Below are positions 8,500-16,135 of a DNA stretch of 47,698 nt, in pieces. The notes beneath the pieces are model-generated. The model saw nothing but the letters and a program-made list of their open reading frames with translations. It made no database searches and was not told the origin of the DNA. The number at the start of each line of letters is the position of its first letter. The stretch's first letter is position 1. The translations under genes were made by a program, and so were the position numbers. The DNA comes from Moduliflexus sp964602655 (GTDB lineage: Bacteria; Moduliflexota; Moduliflexia; Moduliflexales; Moduliflexaceae): positions 1 through 47,698 of the forward strand of contig CAZRSF010000049.1 of the NCBI GenBank assembly GCA_964602655.1, in the 5' to 3' direction.

Positions 8500-9774
8500 T
8501 TAATCTACCTTCTTGCGAATAAAGGTCGGCACATCGAGATCGTTTTCGATCACAAAATCGCCGCTGATCGGTTCGACCTTTTTCCTGAAGGGAGAGACAT
8601 ACGATTTCTGCTGCGGCGGCTGCGATGGCCGTTCCAATTTGCGATACACCGGCGCCCGTTCCGTGCCAAGCTGCCGTTCCATGCGTTCTTTATCAATCTT
8701 TGCTTTGGTATCGAAGCCGGTCGCGATCACGGTTACGCGAATCTCATCGCCCATATTTTCGTCAATCACTGCGCCAAAAATGATATTCGCATCCGGATGC
8801 GCCGCTTCCTGGATAATCGAGGCCGCTTCGCTGATTTCATGGAGGCCGAGATTCTTTCCGCCCGTGATATTGATCAAGACGCCGCGCGCGCCGTCAATCG
8901 AAATATCGTCTAACAACGGACTGGAGACGGCTTTGTTTGCGGCTTCGATTGCGCGTTGATCGCCGGTGGCAATCGCTGCGCCCATCAAGGCGACGCCCAT
9001 ATCGGCCATAATGGTTTTGACATCGGCAAAATCGAGGTTGATCAGGCCAGGAATCATAATCAGATCGGAAATGCCTTGCACGGCCTGGGTCAATACATCA
9101 TCAGCAAGGAAAAAGGCATCCAGCATGGAGGTCTGTTTACTGACCATGCTGAGCAGACGTTGATTGGGAATAGTAATCAGCGTGTCAACCACATCGTTCA
9201 ATTCCGCTAACCCCATTTCAGCCTGGCGGGAACGATAGCTTCCTTCGAACAAAAACGGCTTGGTGACGACGGCAACCGTCAGCGCGCCGAGTTCTTTCGC
9301 TTTCTCAGCAATCACCGGAGCAGCGCCTGTGCCTGTACCGCCGCCCATTCCAGCGGTGATAAAGACCATTTCCGCATCCTGCACCATTTCAGTGATCATG
9401 TCTTCATCTTCTTGCGCCGCTTTTCTGCCGACTTCCGGGGTTGAGCCTGCGCCCAAACCTTTGGTCAATTTCGCGCCTAACTGATATTTCAAAGGCGCTT
9501 GACTTTGCCGCAGGGCTTGCACATCCGTATTGGCCGTAATAAACGTGACGCCACCCAAACCGGCTGCAATCATCCGATTGACGGCGTTTCCGCCGCCGCC
9601 GCCGACTCCAATCACTTTCAAACGCGCTTTCGTGCCGCTATCGTCAATAAATCCCGTTGCTGCTGAGGTAATTGCCATATTTTCATCCCCTTCCGTCACG
9701 CGTAACAAAGAAGAACGGTCCCCCTTCCGGTCGCCTTTTTCAGCGTGTTGACGTATCATGCTTTTTTCGCTCAT
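8500..9774 (-). CDS. ftsZ: Cell division GTPase FtsZ
   Basis: FtsZ polymerises into the division ring. The tubulin signature GGGTGTG is at 144-150 (numbering from the 9774 start), with GVGGGGGNAVNRM at the nucleotide pocket and the NLDFADVKTIM T7 loop in the second half. The C-terminal conserved peptide DLDVPTFIRKK, which binds FtsA and other partners, is intact. The 9774 ATG lies 13 bases after ftsA with AGAGGG upstream and gives 424 residues. A second ATG at 9678, preceded by GGAAGGGG, would give 392 residues, closer to the family norm. The 32-residue charged extension is thus uncertain. Confidence 0.97.
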   Translation of the reverse strand: MSEKSMIRQHAEKGDRKGDRSSLLRVTEGDENMAITSAATGFIDDSGTKARLKVIGVGGGGGNAVNRMIAAGLGGVTFITANTDVQALRQSQAPLKYQLGAKLTKGLGAGSTPEVGRKAAQEDEDMITEMVQDAEMVFITAGMGGGTGTGAAPVIAEKAKELGALTVAVVTKPFLFEGSYRSRQAEMGLAELNDVVDTLITIPNQRLLSMVSKQTSMLDAFFLADDVLTQAVQGISDLIMIPGLINLDFADVKTIMADMGVALMGAAIATGDQRAIEAANKAVSSPLLDDISIDGARGVLINITGGKNLGLHEISEAASIIQEAAHPDANIIFGAVIDENMGDEIRVTVIATGFDTKAKIDKERMERQLGTERAPVYRKLERPSQPPQQKSYVSPFRKKVEPISGDFVIENDLDVPTFIRKKVD

Positions 9775-9787
9775 ACTCGTTGACCCT

Positions 9788-11032
9788 CTAAAAGAATTCT
9801 TTGAACCACTGTTTCATGCGGGTAAGAATTCTTGGAAAAATATGATCATCATGTGATTTTTGAAATCGTCCAGCGGAATCGAATTCCATTCCATACTGGA
9901 CAAGCCCGACTCCTGTCGAATAAATCGGGCTGTTCACCACATCAATCAAGCCGCCGATGTTCGTCGGCATCCCTCGGCGAACCGGTAAATCGAAAATACG
10001 CTCCGCCAATTCCGGGACGCCTTTCATAATAGACGCTCCTCCTGTCACGACAATCCCGGCAGCTAAGAGGTTTTCATCATAATTAATTTGTTTGAGGTCA
10101 TTTTTTACTAACGTAAAAATCTCTTCCATGCGCGGCTCAATAATTTCACTCAGCACTTGCCGCGACAGCACGCGCGGTTTCCGTCCGCCAATGCTCGGCA
10201 CTTCAATCGTCTCGTCTTCTTCGACTAATTCAGAACTGGCGCAGCCATACCGGCATTTGATCCGCTCCGCTTCGCTGGTCGGTGTTCGCAGCCCGACAGC
10301 GATGTCATTTGTGACATGGTTGCCGCCTAACCCCAGCACCGAGGTGTGGCGGACTTTCCCGTTAATATACACGATCACATCGGTCGTACCTCCCCCGATA
10401 TCAATCATGACCACCCCTAATTCTTTTTCCTGGGGGGAGAGCACGGCTTTGCTCGATGCGAATTGTTCCAACACGATGTCTTCGATTTCAAGTCCAGCGC
10501 GGTTGACGCTTTTGACAAGATTCTGAGCGGATGTCACGGCGGCGGTAATGATATGCACTTCCACTTCCAGGCGGACGCCCGACATGCCATAGGGATCGAT
10601 AATTCCATCCTGCTCGTCAATAATATATTCTTGAGGAAGGATATGCAGGACTTCCCGATCTACCGGAATTGCAACGGCGCGAGCGGCGTCAATCGCCCGA
10701 TTCACGTCATGTTTCGTAATTTCTTTATTTTTTCCAGAGACGGCGACCACGCCGCGACTATTAATGCCTTTAATGTGGCTTCCAGCGATGCCGACAAACA
10801 CGCTGTTCAAATCAACGCCTGCCATTAACTCGGCTTCTTTTACCGCTTTTTCAATAGATTTGACCGTGCCTTCGATATTGACAACCACCCCCTTACGCAA
10901 ACCGCGCGACGGGGAACTGCCGATGCCAATAATATCAATTCGTTGTTCGTCGCTGACTTCGCCAACAATGGCGCAAATCTTCGTCGTCCCGACATCTAAA
11001 CCCGCAATGATCGTTCCTTCTTTCGCAGCCAA
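9788..11032 (-). CDS. ftsA: Cell division protein FtsA
   Basis: This actin-like ATPase tethers FtsZ to the membrane. The phosphate-1 motif is AGLDVGTTKICAIV near residue 10, and phosphate-2 is MIDIGGGTTDVIVY. A SHS2 (1C) domain lies between them (GRRKG-like VVVNIEGTVKSIEKAV, SHIKGINSRG). The C-terminus ends in a basic amphipathic stretch (RILTRMKQWFKEFF), the expected membrane-targeting helix. At 414 residues the length is normal. It stands between ftsQ (132 bases upstream) and ftsZ (13 bases downstream), the classic order. Confidence 0.97.
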   Translation of the reverse strand: MAAKEGTIIAGLDVGTTKICAIVGEVSDEQRIDIIGIGSSPSRGLRKGVVVNIEGTVKSIEKAVKEAELMAGVDLNSVFVGIAGSHIKGINSRGVVAVSGKNKEITKHDVNRAIDAARAVAIPVDREVLHILPQEYIIDEQDGIIDPYGMSGVRLEVEVHIITAAVTSAQNLVKSVNRAGLEIEDIVLEQFASSKAVLSPQEKELGVVMIDIGGGTTDVIVYINGKVRHTSVLGLGGNHVTNDIAVGLRTPTSEAERIKCRYGCASSELVEEDETIEVPSIGGRKPRVLSRQVLSEIIEPRMEEIFTLVKNDLKQINYDENLLAAGIVVTGGASIMKGVPELAERIFDLPVRRGMPTNIGGLIDVVNSPIYSTGVGLVQYGMEFDSAGRFQKSHDDHIFPRILTRMKQWFKEFF

Positions 11033-11164
11033 TTCTCTTCACCACCTTTTCCTAAATTATCCGCGTATCCAATCGCCGTAACAGCGTCTATGTGTCATGT
11101 GTCCGCTATATCGAGATTTATCTCTTATTCCTGTCAAATAAAAAGATTGAAAGAACATACTTTT

Positions 11165-11956
11165 TTACGATGATGAGCGGTTATGCTGGGTAACAATAAT
11201 GCGTTTTTCGAACCGCAAATCAATAGAGGCAAGCGTCTCTTTCTGCATATCCGCATAAATCTTTTCCAGCCGTTGTAACCCGTGTTGATAGGTTTTCAGG
11301 GAGAGTCGAATTTCGGGTGAGGTATCCGAAATGAGAAAGACGACATTTTCCAGGCATTCAAGTCGAATTTTTCGCACATGCTGCAACAGCGGATGCCGCA
11401 TCACCTCATCAAGCGCTCGAAATGCCTCTTGCAATTGGGGAGACGCCCCCTGTTCACCGAGTTGCGCAAGCAATGCGCCTGTGATAATCGGCAGACGAAT
11501 CGCGCTGCCGGATGCTAATGAGCCTAAGATCACTCCGTCACGATCAATTAAATACAATTCATCCAATTTCACGAGCGCAAACGGTTCGCGTTCCGTGACA
11601 GTAATGCTGAGTTTATTCGGAAACTGGCGATAGACTTTCGCCTGGCGAATCCAGGGCAGCGATTCCACTTTTTGTTGGACATCGTTCAATTGTACGCGGA
11701 AAATGTTGGTATGACGAGGGAGGTTGAGATGCTCGACAATGGCCTGCGGCGTTAAGCGGGCATGTCCGCGAATGCCGATTTTGGAAATCTCGAACCTCGA
11801 CGAGGTTCGCATATAGAATGCCACTCCACCAGCCATCATCACACTCAGAACAACGCACACGCCAGGAATCCATACTCGCCGCATAAGACGAAAGCATCCC
11901 GCTATCTGTTCTCGAAACTGCCGCTCAAGGTCATGAACATTCATGAATGCTTGCAT
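11165..11956 (-). CDS. ftsQ: Cell division protein FtsQ/DivIB
   Basis: The 263-residue protein has a short cytoplasmic head, one transmembrane helix (about 31-49) and a POTRA domain (ISKIGIRGHARLTPQAIVEHL, with PWIRQAKVYRQFPNKLSITVTEREPFA). The FtsQ beta domain follows (LYLIDRDGVIL). It links the FtsBL complex to the early divisome. It is the first gene of the minus-strand division operon, with the promoter at 12068-12096 about 100 bases upstream. The upstream mur genes usual in a dcw cluster are absent: prs is divergent instead. A second ATG at codon 5 is an alternative start. Confidence 0.9.
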   Translation of the reverse strand: MQAFMNVHDLERQFREQIAGCFRLMRRVWIPGVCVVLSVMMAGGVAFYMRTSSRFEISKIGIRGHARLTPQAIVEHLNLPRHTNIFRVQLNDVQQKVESLPWIRQAKVYRQFPNKLSITVTEREPFALVKLDELYLIDRDGVILGSLASGSAIRLPIITGALLAQLGEQGASPQLQEAFRALDEVMRHPLLQHVRKIRLECLENVVFLISDTSPEIRLSLKTYQHGLQRLEKIYADMQKETLASIDLRFEKRIIVTQHNRSSS

Positions 11957-12067
11957 CCTTGTTGTATAGTAAGATTCTCAAATGGCAAAATGGTTTATTG
12001 CATTTATTTCAGAAGAGCACGAAAACGCATTCTACTTGAAAACCATAAAATATAAGGAAATCACGTC

Positions 12068-12096
12068 AATATATCATTTCCTGAAAAAGTTGTCAA
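12068..12096 (-). promoter_or_regulatory. sigma70-type promoter of ftsQ
   Basis: On the minus strand the -35 box is TTGACA (12091-12096) and, after exactly 17 bases, the -10 box is TATATT (12068-12073), 6/6 and 5/6 to consensus. Transcription should start near 12060, giving an untranslated leader of about 100 bases before ftsQ. It lies in the 304-base AT-rich gap between ftsQ and prs. Confidence 0.75.
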
Positions 12097-12145
12097 ATGT
12101 AAAATGTGATTTACAATCCGTGCCTGCTTGTAATTGACAACTTTT
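12085..12145. promoter_or_regulatory. Inverted repeat over divergent -35 boxes
   Basis: The 12-bp sequence AAAAGTTGTCAA (12085-12096) recurs in inverted form as TTGACAACTTTT (12134-12145), with 37 bases between. The left arm contains the ftsQ -35 box; the right arm holds a TTGACA facing prs. The symmetry could be a shared operator or two divergent promoters with conserved flanks. No protein is identified. Confidence 0.5.
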
Positions 12146-12177
12146 CTTGGCAGATGTCAAATTTTCATAATTTTTGT

Positions 12178-12209
12178 TTGACAGAATTTTTCGTTTTCAT
12201 TTGTACAGT
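12178..12209 (+). promoter_or_regulatory. Possible prs promoter
   Basis: TTGACA at 12178-12183 is followed, after a long 20-base spacer, by TACAGT (12204-12209). It is 52 bases before the prs start and points toward it. The spacing is poor, so this is only a candidate; the TTGACA at 12134 has no good -10 either. Confidence 0.3.
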
Positions 12210-12260
12210 AAGGCGGGTGTGAAATGAGAGGTTAGCCTTATTATCGGGAGATTATAGAGT

Positions 12261-13205
12261 ATGAGACGCGAGTTAAAGATTTTTTCAGGGAGTTCTCATC
12301 CTGAATTAGCGAAGGCGATTTGCGAATATAATGAAATTCCGTTAGGCGCGTCGGAAATTATCAAATTCAGCAATGAAAACATTATGGTGCGCTTGCTGGA
12401 AAACGTTCGCGGCTCTGATGTGTTTGTCGTGCAAACGTCCTGCCCGCCGGTCAATGAAGGCATCATGGAAATGCTGATCATGATTGATGCCTTGCGGTAC
12501 GCTTCCGCAGAACGGATTACGGCCGTCATTCCGTATTTTCCGTATGCGCGGTCGGATAAAAAGGATAAGCCGCGCATTTCGATTACGGCGCGGTTGATGG
12601 CGGATTTATTACAAACTGCCGGCGCGCACAGAGTCCTGACGATGGATTTGCATTCCCCGCAAATCCAGGGATTTTTTCATGTACCGATTGATCAATTAAT
12701 CGCCGCGCCTTTGATTTGCGATTATTTTCGAAACAAGGATTTGAGCAACGCGGTGCTTGTCGCTGGCGATGTGGGGGAATCGAAAAGTATCGGACGGTAT
12801 GCCAATCGGTTGAATCTGCCGATTGCCATTATTGATAAACGGCGCGACGGCGATGATGAGAAAGCGCGGGCGGTGCATCTGATCGGCGATGTGCAAGGGA
12901 AGGATGCGCTCATTATTGATGATGAAATCGCCTCGGGCGGAACATTGTTCGAAGCGGTGCAATTTTTAAAACGGTATGGCGTCAGAAGCGTCTCAGCAGC
13001 GGCGGTGCATCCGGTGTTAAGCGGGCGAGCTGTCGAACGGCTGCATCAGATCGAGCTTGACGAGTTAGTGGTGACGAATACGATCCCGTTGGGCGGAAAA
13101 CAGAGTCAGTATGAGAAGTTCAAAGTCTTATCCGTCGCGCCGCTCCTTGGCGACGCGATCATGCGGATTCATAACGGAGATTCGGTCAGCAAGTTATTCA
13201 GATAA
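12261..13205 (+). CDS. prs: Ribose-phosphate pyrophosphokinase
   Basis: The enzyme makes PRPP from ribose 5-phosphate and ATP for nucleotide, histidine and tryptophan synthesis. The 314 residues cover the full family length, with ELKIFSGSSHPELA at the start, the flexible-loop region RSDKKDKPRISITARLMA, and DLHSPQIQGFF. The PRPP-binding loop reads IIDDEIASGGT instead of the common DDMIDTAGT, a variant of the same motif. It stands alone on the + strand, divergent from ftsQ, and ends at a hairpin shared with the convergent SUMF gene. Confidence 0.95.
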   Translation: MRRELKIFSGSSHPELAKAICEYNEIPLGASEIIKFSNENIMVRLLENVRGSDVFVVQTSCPPVNEGIMEMLIMIDALRYASAERITAVIPYFPYARSDKKDKPRISITARLMADLLQTAGAHRVLTMDLHSPQIQGFFHVPIDQLIAAPLICDYFRNKDLSNAVLVAGDVGESKSIGRYANRLNLPIAIIDKRRDGDDEKARAVHLIGDVQGKDALIIDDEIASGGTLFEAVQFLKRYGVRSVSAAAVHPVLSGRAVERLHQIELDELVVTNTIPLGGKQSQYEKFKVLSVAPLLGDAIMRIHNGDSVSKLFR

Positions 13206-13208
13206 TAT

Positions 13209-13229
13209 GGGTGGGCGTCATGCCCACCC
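13209..13229. terminator. Hairpin between convergent prs and SUMF genes
   Basis: Arms GGGTGGGC (13209-13216) and GCCCACCC (13222-13229) flank a 5-base loop. It lies 4 bases after the prs stop and 7 before the end of the opposite gene, so it can serve both. No T-run follows on either strand, which lowers confidence in intrinsic termination. Confidence 0.55.
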
Positions 13230-13235
13230 TTCGCG

Positions 13236-14324
13236 TTATTGATTGGCGTCTTTCGCGCATCGAAAGCCGATATGACTGAGTTGATAGATTTCTTCGCCAG
13301 GTGTGTTATTCGCCCCCCGCGCCTCAAAACGTTTCCCACTCCATGCGCCGCCTTTTAAAACATAAAACGCCGCATCGCCTTGATACGGCGATTGAGTCCA
13401 TTCGATGACATTCCCGCCCATATCGTAAATCTGATGCGGACTGAGATCGTCCTGAAACGTTCCGACCGGCGCAACGCCTTGACTGACGTTATTGACATTG
13501 ACGCGCTGAGTGTCAAACGTATTGCCCCAGGGATACAACTGCCCTCGCGCTCCTCGCGCGGCGAATTCCCACTCTTCGGCGGTCGGCAGACGTTTTCCCG
13601 CCCATGTCGCATAGGCCTGCGCATCGCTCCACGACACGAATGTCACCGGATGACGTTCTGCGCCGGGCGGATACATGCCGTCCTGCCAGTTGAGTGGCGG
13701 TTGATAGCGTGTGGCCTCCACAAATTTTTTATAATCGGCATTCGTCACTTCATACCGGTCGAGATAAAATGCTGATAACGACACGGTTTTGCGAGGTTGT
13801 TCATCTAACACCATATCCCGCGAAACATGCTCCTGACGAAGCAGGCGGTCAATCTCTTTCTGATCGCTTCCAATAATCGCCGTACCTGCCGGGATCAAAA
13901 TCATATTGTCTGTCGAGCCACCCTGAATCCTTGACATCGCCTCTTTCTGAGGCTCTTCACGCAGTTGGCGCGAGTTCTCCTGCTCCGGTTCTGGCAATGT
14001 GTCCGGTTCAGCGACAACAGGTTCGATCATTTCAGGCGAAGTCTTCGTTGCGGGCTTCAGTCCCCATTCGGAAATCCAGCCCATCCGCCCGCCGGCAATG
14101 CGCACTTTATACCATGCGCCCTGCCGCGTCAACACTTCAACAAGCGTATCCTGCGGAATCGTGGCAATCACATTATCGGTCGTTGTCGTTGGTTCTTCGC
14201 GCAGATTGACCTGTGGATTTTTTACGGACATCATCTGCTGGGCGTTCGCAGAAGAGGCGATGAGCGCCATCGTCGCCCAAAGACAGCAGGTACATATCAA
14301 ACAAACATTGCGTATATGCTTCAT
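13236..14324 (-). CDS. Secreted SH3b plus SUMF1-type protein
   Basis: The 362-residue protein starts with a signal peptide (cleavage near SANAQQ). A bacterial SH3 domain (about 30-95; VNLREEPTT, WYKVRIAGGRMGWI) and a Pro/Glu-rich linker follow, then a formylglycine-generating-enzyme-like (SUMF1) domain from about 135 to the end. That domain shows ILIPAGTAIIGSD, YEVTNADYKKFV, GKRLPTAEEWEFAARG, YPWGNTFD and HIGFRCAKD. The paired cysteines of true sulfatase-activating enzymes are not evident, so it is probably a binding or lectin-like SUMF variant. The ATG with AAGGAG 7 bases upstream is preferred over one 12 codons earlier. Confidence 0.8.
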   Translation of the reverse strand: MKHIRNVCLICTCCLWATMALIASSANAQQMMSVKNPQVNLREEPTTTTDNVIATIPQDTLVEVLTRQGAWYKVRIAGGRMGWISEWGLKPATKTSPEMIEPVVAEPDTLPEPEQENSRQLREEPQKEAMSRIQGGSTDNMILIPAGTAIIGSDQKEIDRLLRQEHVSRDMVLDEQPRKTVSLSAFYLDRYEVTNADYKKFVEATRYQPPLNWQDGMYPPGAERHPVTFVSWSDAQAYATWAGKRLPTAEEWEFAARGARGQLYPWGNTFDTQRVNVNNVSQGVAPVGTFQDDLSPHQIYDMGGNVIEWTQSPYQGDAAFYVLKGGAWSGKRFEARGANNTPGEEIYQLSHIGFRCAKDANQ

Positions 14325-14416
14325 CGAATTGCTCCTTAAACGATGCGATTTCATCATCATATTTTTCTGTCAGGCACGTTTTCCTGACATACTTGTGTTT
14401 CTGTCGAATGTGCATA

Positions 14417-14445
14417 AGAATAGCGCGTATGTTTGCAAATGTCAA
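14417..14445 (-). promoter_or_regulatory. sigma70-type promoter of the SUMF gene
   Basis: On the minus strand TTGACA (14440-14445), a 17-base spacer and TATTCT (14417-14422, 4/6) point toward the SUMF gene about 90 bases away. The leader holds a small hairpin (TGTCAGG at 14370-14376 with CCTGACA at 14385-14391). The rest of the 305-base gap up to 14629 has only a weak + strand candidate: TTGACA at 14532 with TTTAAT after 15 bases. Confidence 0.6.
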
Positions 14446-14629
14446 TCAAAAAGTACGGATCGCGTGAAATCCTTCTTTCTGCCTATCGTAGTAGAAACCG
14501 CGCGCCTTTTTCATTTTTTCGGATAGAGTTCTTGACAGAAGCGCAACGACGCTTTAATGCAGATAGATGTTTCGTGTTTTTTGCAACGGCGGGGAAAATC
14601 GTGTTTAACATATCTAAAATGCAGGTGGC

Positions 14630-15613
14630 ATGATGCAGAAATTTTGGATGATGTGGGAAGCAGCAGCGCAACTCAAATGTTATTGGAGATGGTTGTTAAA
14701 ATGTTCGCTGTTTGTCGTGGTGCTATTTTTCGTGTTAAATCCCAATCTATGGTTGTTTGTCAAACAATTGTCCAATTATGCCGATGTCGAGAGCCTTATT
14801 CAGACCGACTTCGTCGGACTCGACGCCATTAATCGCGACATTGACGCGCGGCTGCCTCCGAAGGCGACGAAGCATGATGAATTCATGACCGTGCAGCGCT
14901 ATGTGTATGAAAAGATTCCGTATGCGTATGATTGGGATAACTGGAGGAATTTGGACTATTGGCCGACCGCCGAACACGTCTGGCAGAGAAAGCAGGAAGA
15001 TTGCGACGGGCGCGCGGTCTTAGCGGTCAGCATTCTCCGTTCGCGCGGATTTTCCAACGCCACATTGGCGGGTAATGTCCGGCATATATGGGTCACGGTT
15101 GGCGATGAGGGCTTGATGTCCCCGGATACGGAACAAAATCTGCGCCGCGAAAACGGCAAAACCATTATCACGCTTCCGTCGCTTTCGATGATTCTCCAAA
15201 ACTTTGCTATTTATTGGGCGGATTTCCCCGTCGCGCGCAATCTCTTCCTCTTTTTTGTCGTGATTGTCCTGGTCTATCATCCTTGCCGCGAATTCACGCC
15301 GTTTTTAGGGATGATCATCGCCATGTTGGTCGGATATTTGTTGCTGAAAGATTGGGCGCGCACGACGACGCGAACTGACCAGGTGGTTATCAATATAAAT
15401 CTGGTCATCGGGACAATCTGCATGGGTGGGGTCTTGTTATATTCACCTCTTCGGCGTATTTCATGCTCGAATATGTTCAAATCGTTGAAAAACAACGAAT
15501 CGCAATCGAACAAACCGCCAGTGAGCGCCACGACAGCACACTACGCAATCTATTCGAACGGAGGCACGGATGGCAGAACAACAAGGGGAACAGCAGCCAC
15601 GCAAACGAAGTGA
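14630..15613 (+). CDS. Transglutaminase-like membrane protein
   Basis: The 327-residue protein has an N-terminal transmembrane helix (about 21-46) and a transglutaminase-like domain (about 70-165). The putative catalytic Cys lies in QEDCDGRAVLAVSILRSRGF and the His in VRHIWVTV. Three hydrophobic helices follow (about 200-285). The catalytic domain may act on peptides or peptidoglycan near the membrane; the substrate is unknown. The last 44 bases overlap the FUN14-family gene. From about residue 280 the tail becomes Ser/Thr/Asn-rich and disordered, while another frame of the same DNA reads as a plausible helix (YVQIVEKQRIAIEQTASER). A frameshift near 15450 is therefore possible. Confidence 0.75.
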   Translation: MMQKFWMMWEAAAQLKCYWRWLLKCSLFVVVLFFVLNPNLWLFVKQLSNYADVESLIQTDFVGLDAINRDIDARLPPKATKHDEFMTVQRYVYEKIPYAYDWDNWRNLDYWPTAEHVWQRKQEDCDGRAVLAVSILRSRGFSNATLAGNVRHIWVTVGDEGLMSPDTEQNLRRENGKTIITLPSLSMILQNFAIYWADFPVARNLFLFFVVIVLVYHPCREFTPFLGMIIAMLVGYLLLKDWARTTTRTDQVVININLVIGTICMGGVLLYSPLRRISCSNMFKSLKNNESQSNKPPVSATTAHYAIYSNGGTDGRTTRGTAATQTK

Positions 15614-16127
15614 CAGGTGGCTGCTTTTATTTATACTCGCACTGTTTTTGTGCGGACTCGGCCTTCGAGGTTATGCATATGTACATGAGCAGACGGCAAT
15701 GCCGATGTCATCGAGATCGTTGTCGCCGAATTCTGCCAAAGCGCTGCCTGATACGACGGGATCAGCATTTCAACCACAACGGCAATTGCGGAATGAGGGC
15801 AGTGACGCGCAGAACGTTGCCTTCTCGGTCGCGCCATATTTGACTGAAGGCGGATTGAGTTTCTTTTTAGGATTCTGCTTGGGAGCGTTTCTCCGAGCTG
15901 TCGCGAAAACGGCGGCGTTTGTGATCGGCGGCCTCTATTGCGGCCTGATTCTGTTGAGCCATTACGGGGTCATTGCCATTGATTGGGGCGGATTTCAGCA
16001 GATCATTCAGCAATTGTTGACCAACACGCAGCCTCATCTTGAAAGCATCCAACATGTGATTCGTGCCAGCCTTCCTTCCGTTGCGATGGGAGGTTTGGGC
16101 ATCTGGCGCGGGATGAAAAAATCATAG
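15570..16127 (+). CDS. FUN14-family membrane protein
   Basis: The 185-residue protein has one helix near 18-38 and a C-terminal region like the FUN14 domain: GGLSFFLGFCLGAFLRAVAK, then VIGGLYCGLILLSHYGVIAIDW, then an amphipathic helix and a Gly-rich last segment. In eukaryotes FUN14 (FUNDC1) is a mitochondrial outer-membrane protein; the role of bacterial members is unknown. The start follows GGAGG by 5 bases and lies inside the transglutaminase-like gene, so the two are probably translationally coupled and functionally linked. Confidence 0.75.
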   Translation: MAEQQGEQQPRKRSDRWLLLFILALFLCGLGLRGYAYVHEQTAMPMSSRSLSPNSAKALPDTTGSAFQPQRQLRNEGSDAQNVAFSVAPYLTEGGLSFFLGFCLGAFLRAVAKTAAFVIGGLYCGLILLSHYGVIAIDWGGFQQIIQQLLTNTQPHLESIQHVIRASLPSVAMGGLGIWRGMKKS

Positions 16128-16135
16128 AACCGCCT

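Noticed and set aside
15463..15843. 126-codon frame overlapping the transglutaminase-like and FUN14 genes
   Set aside because: Only its first part looks protein-like. The rest is a shadow of FUN14. It is kept only as a hint of a possible frameshift.
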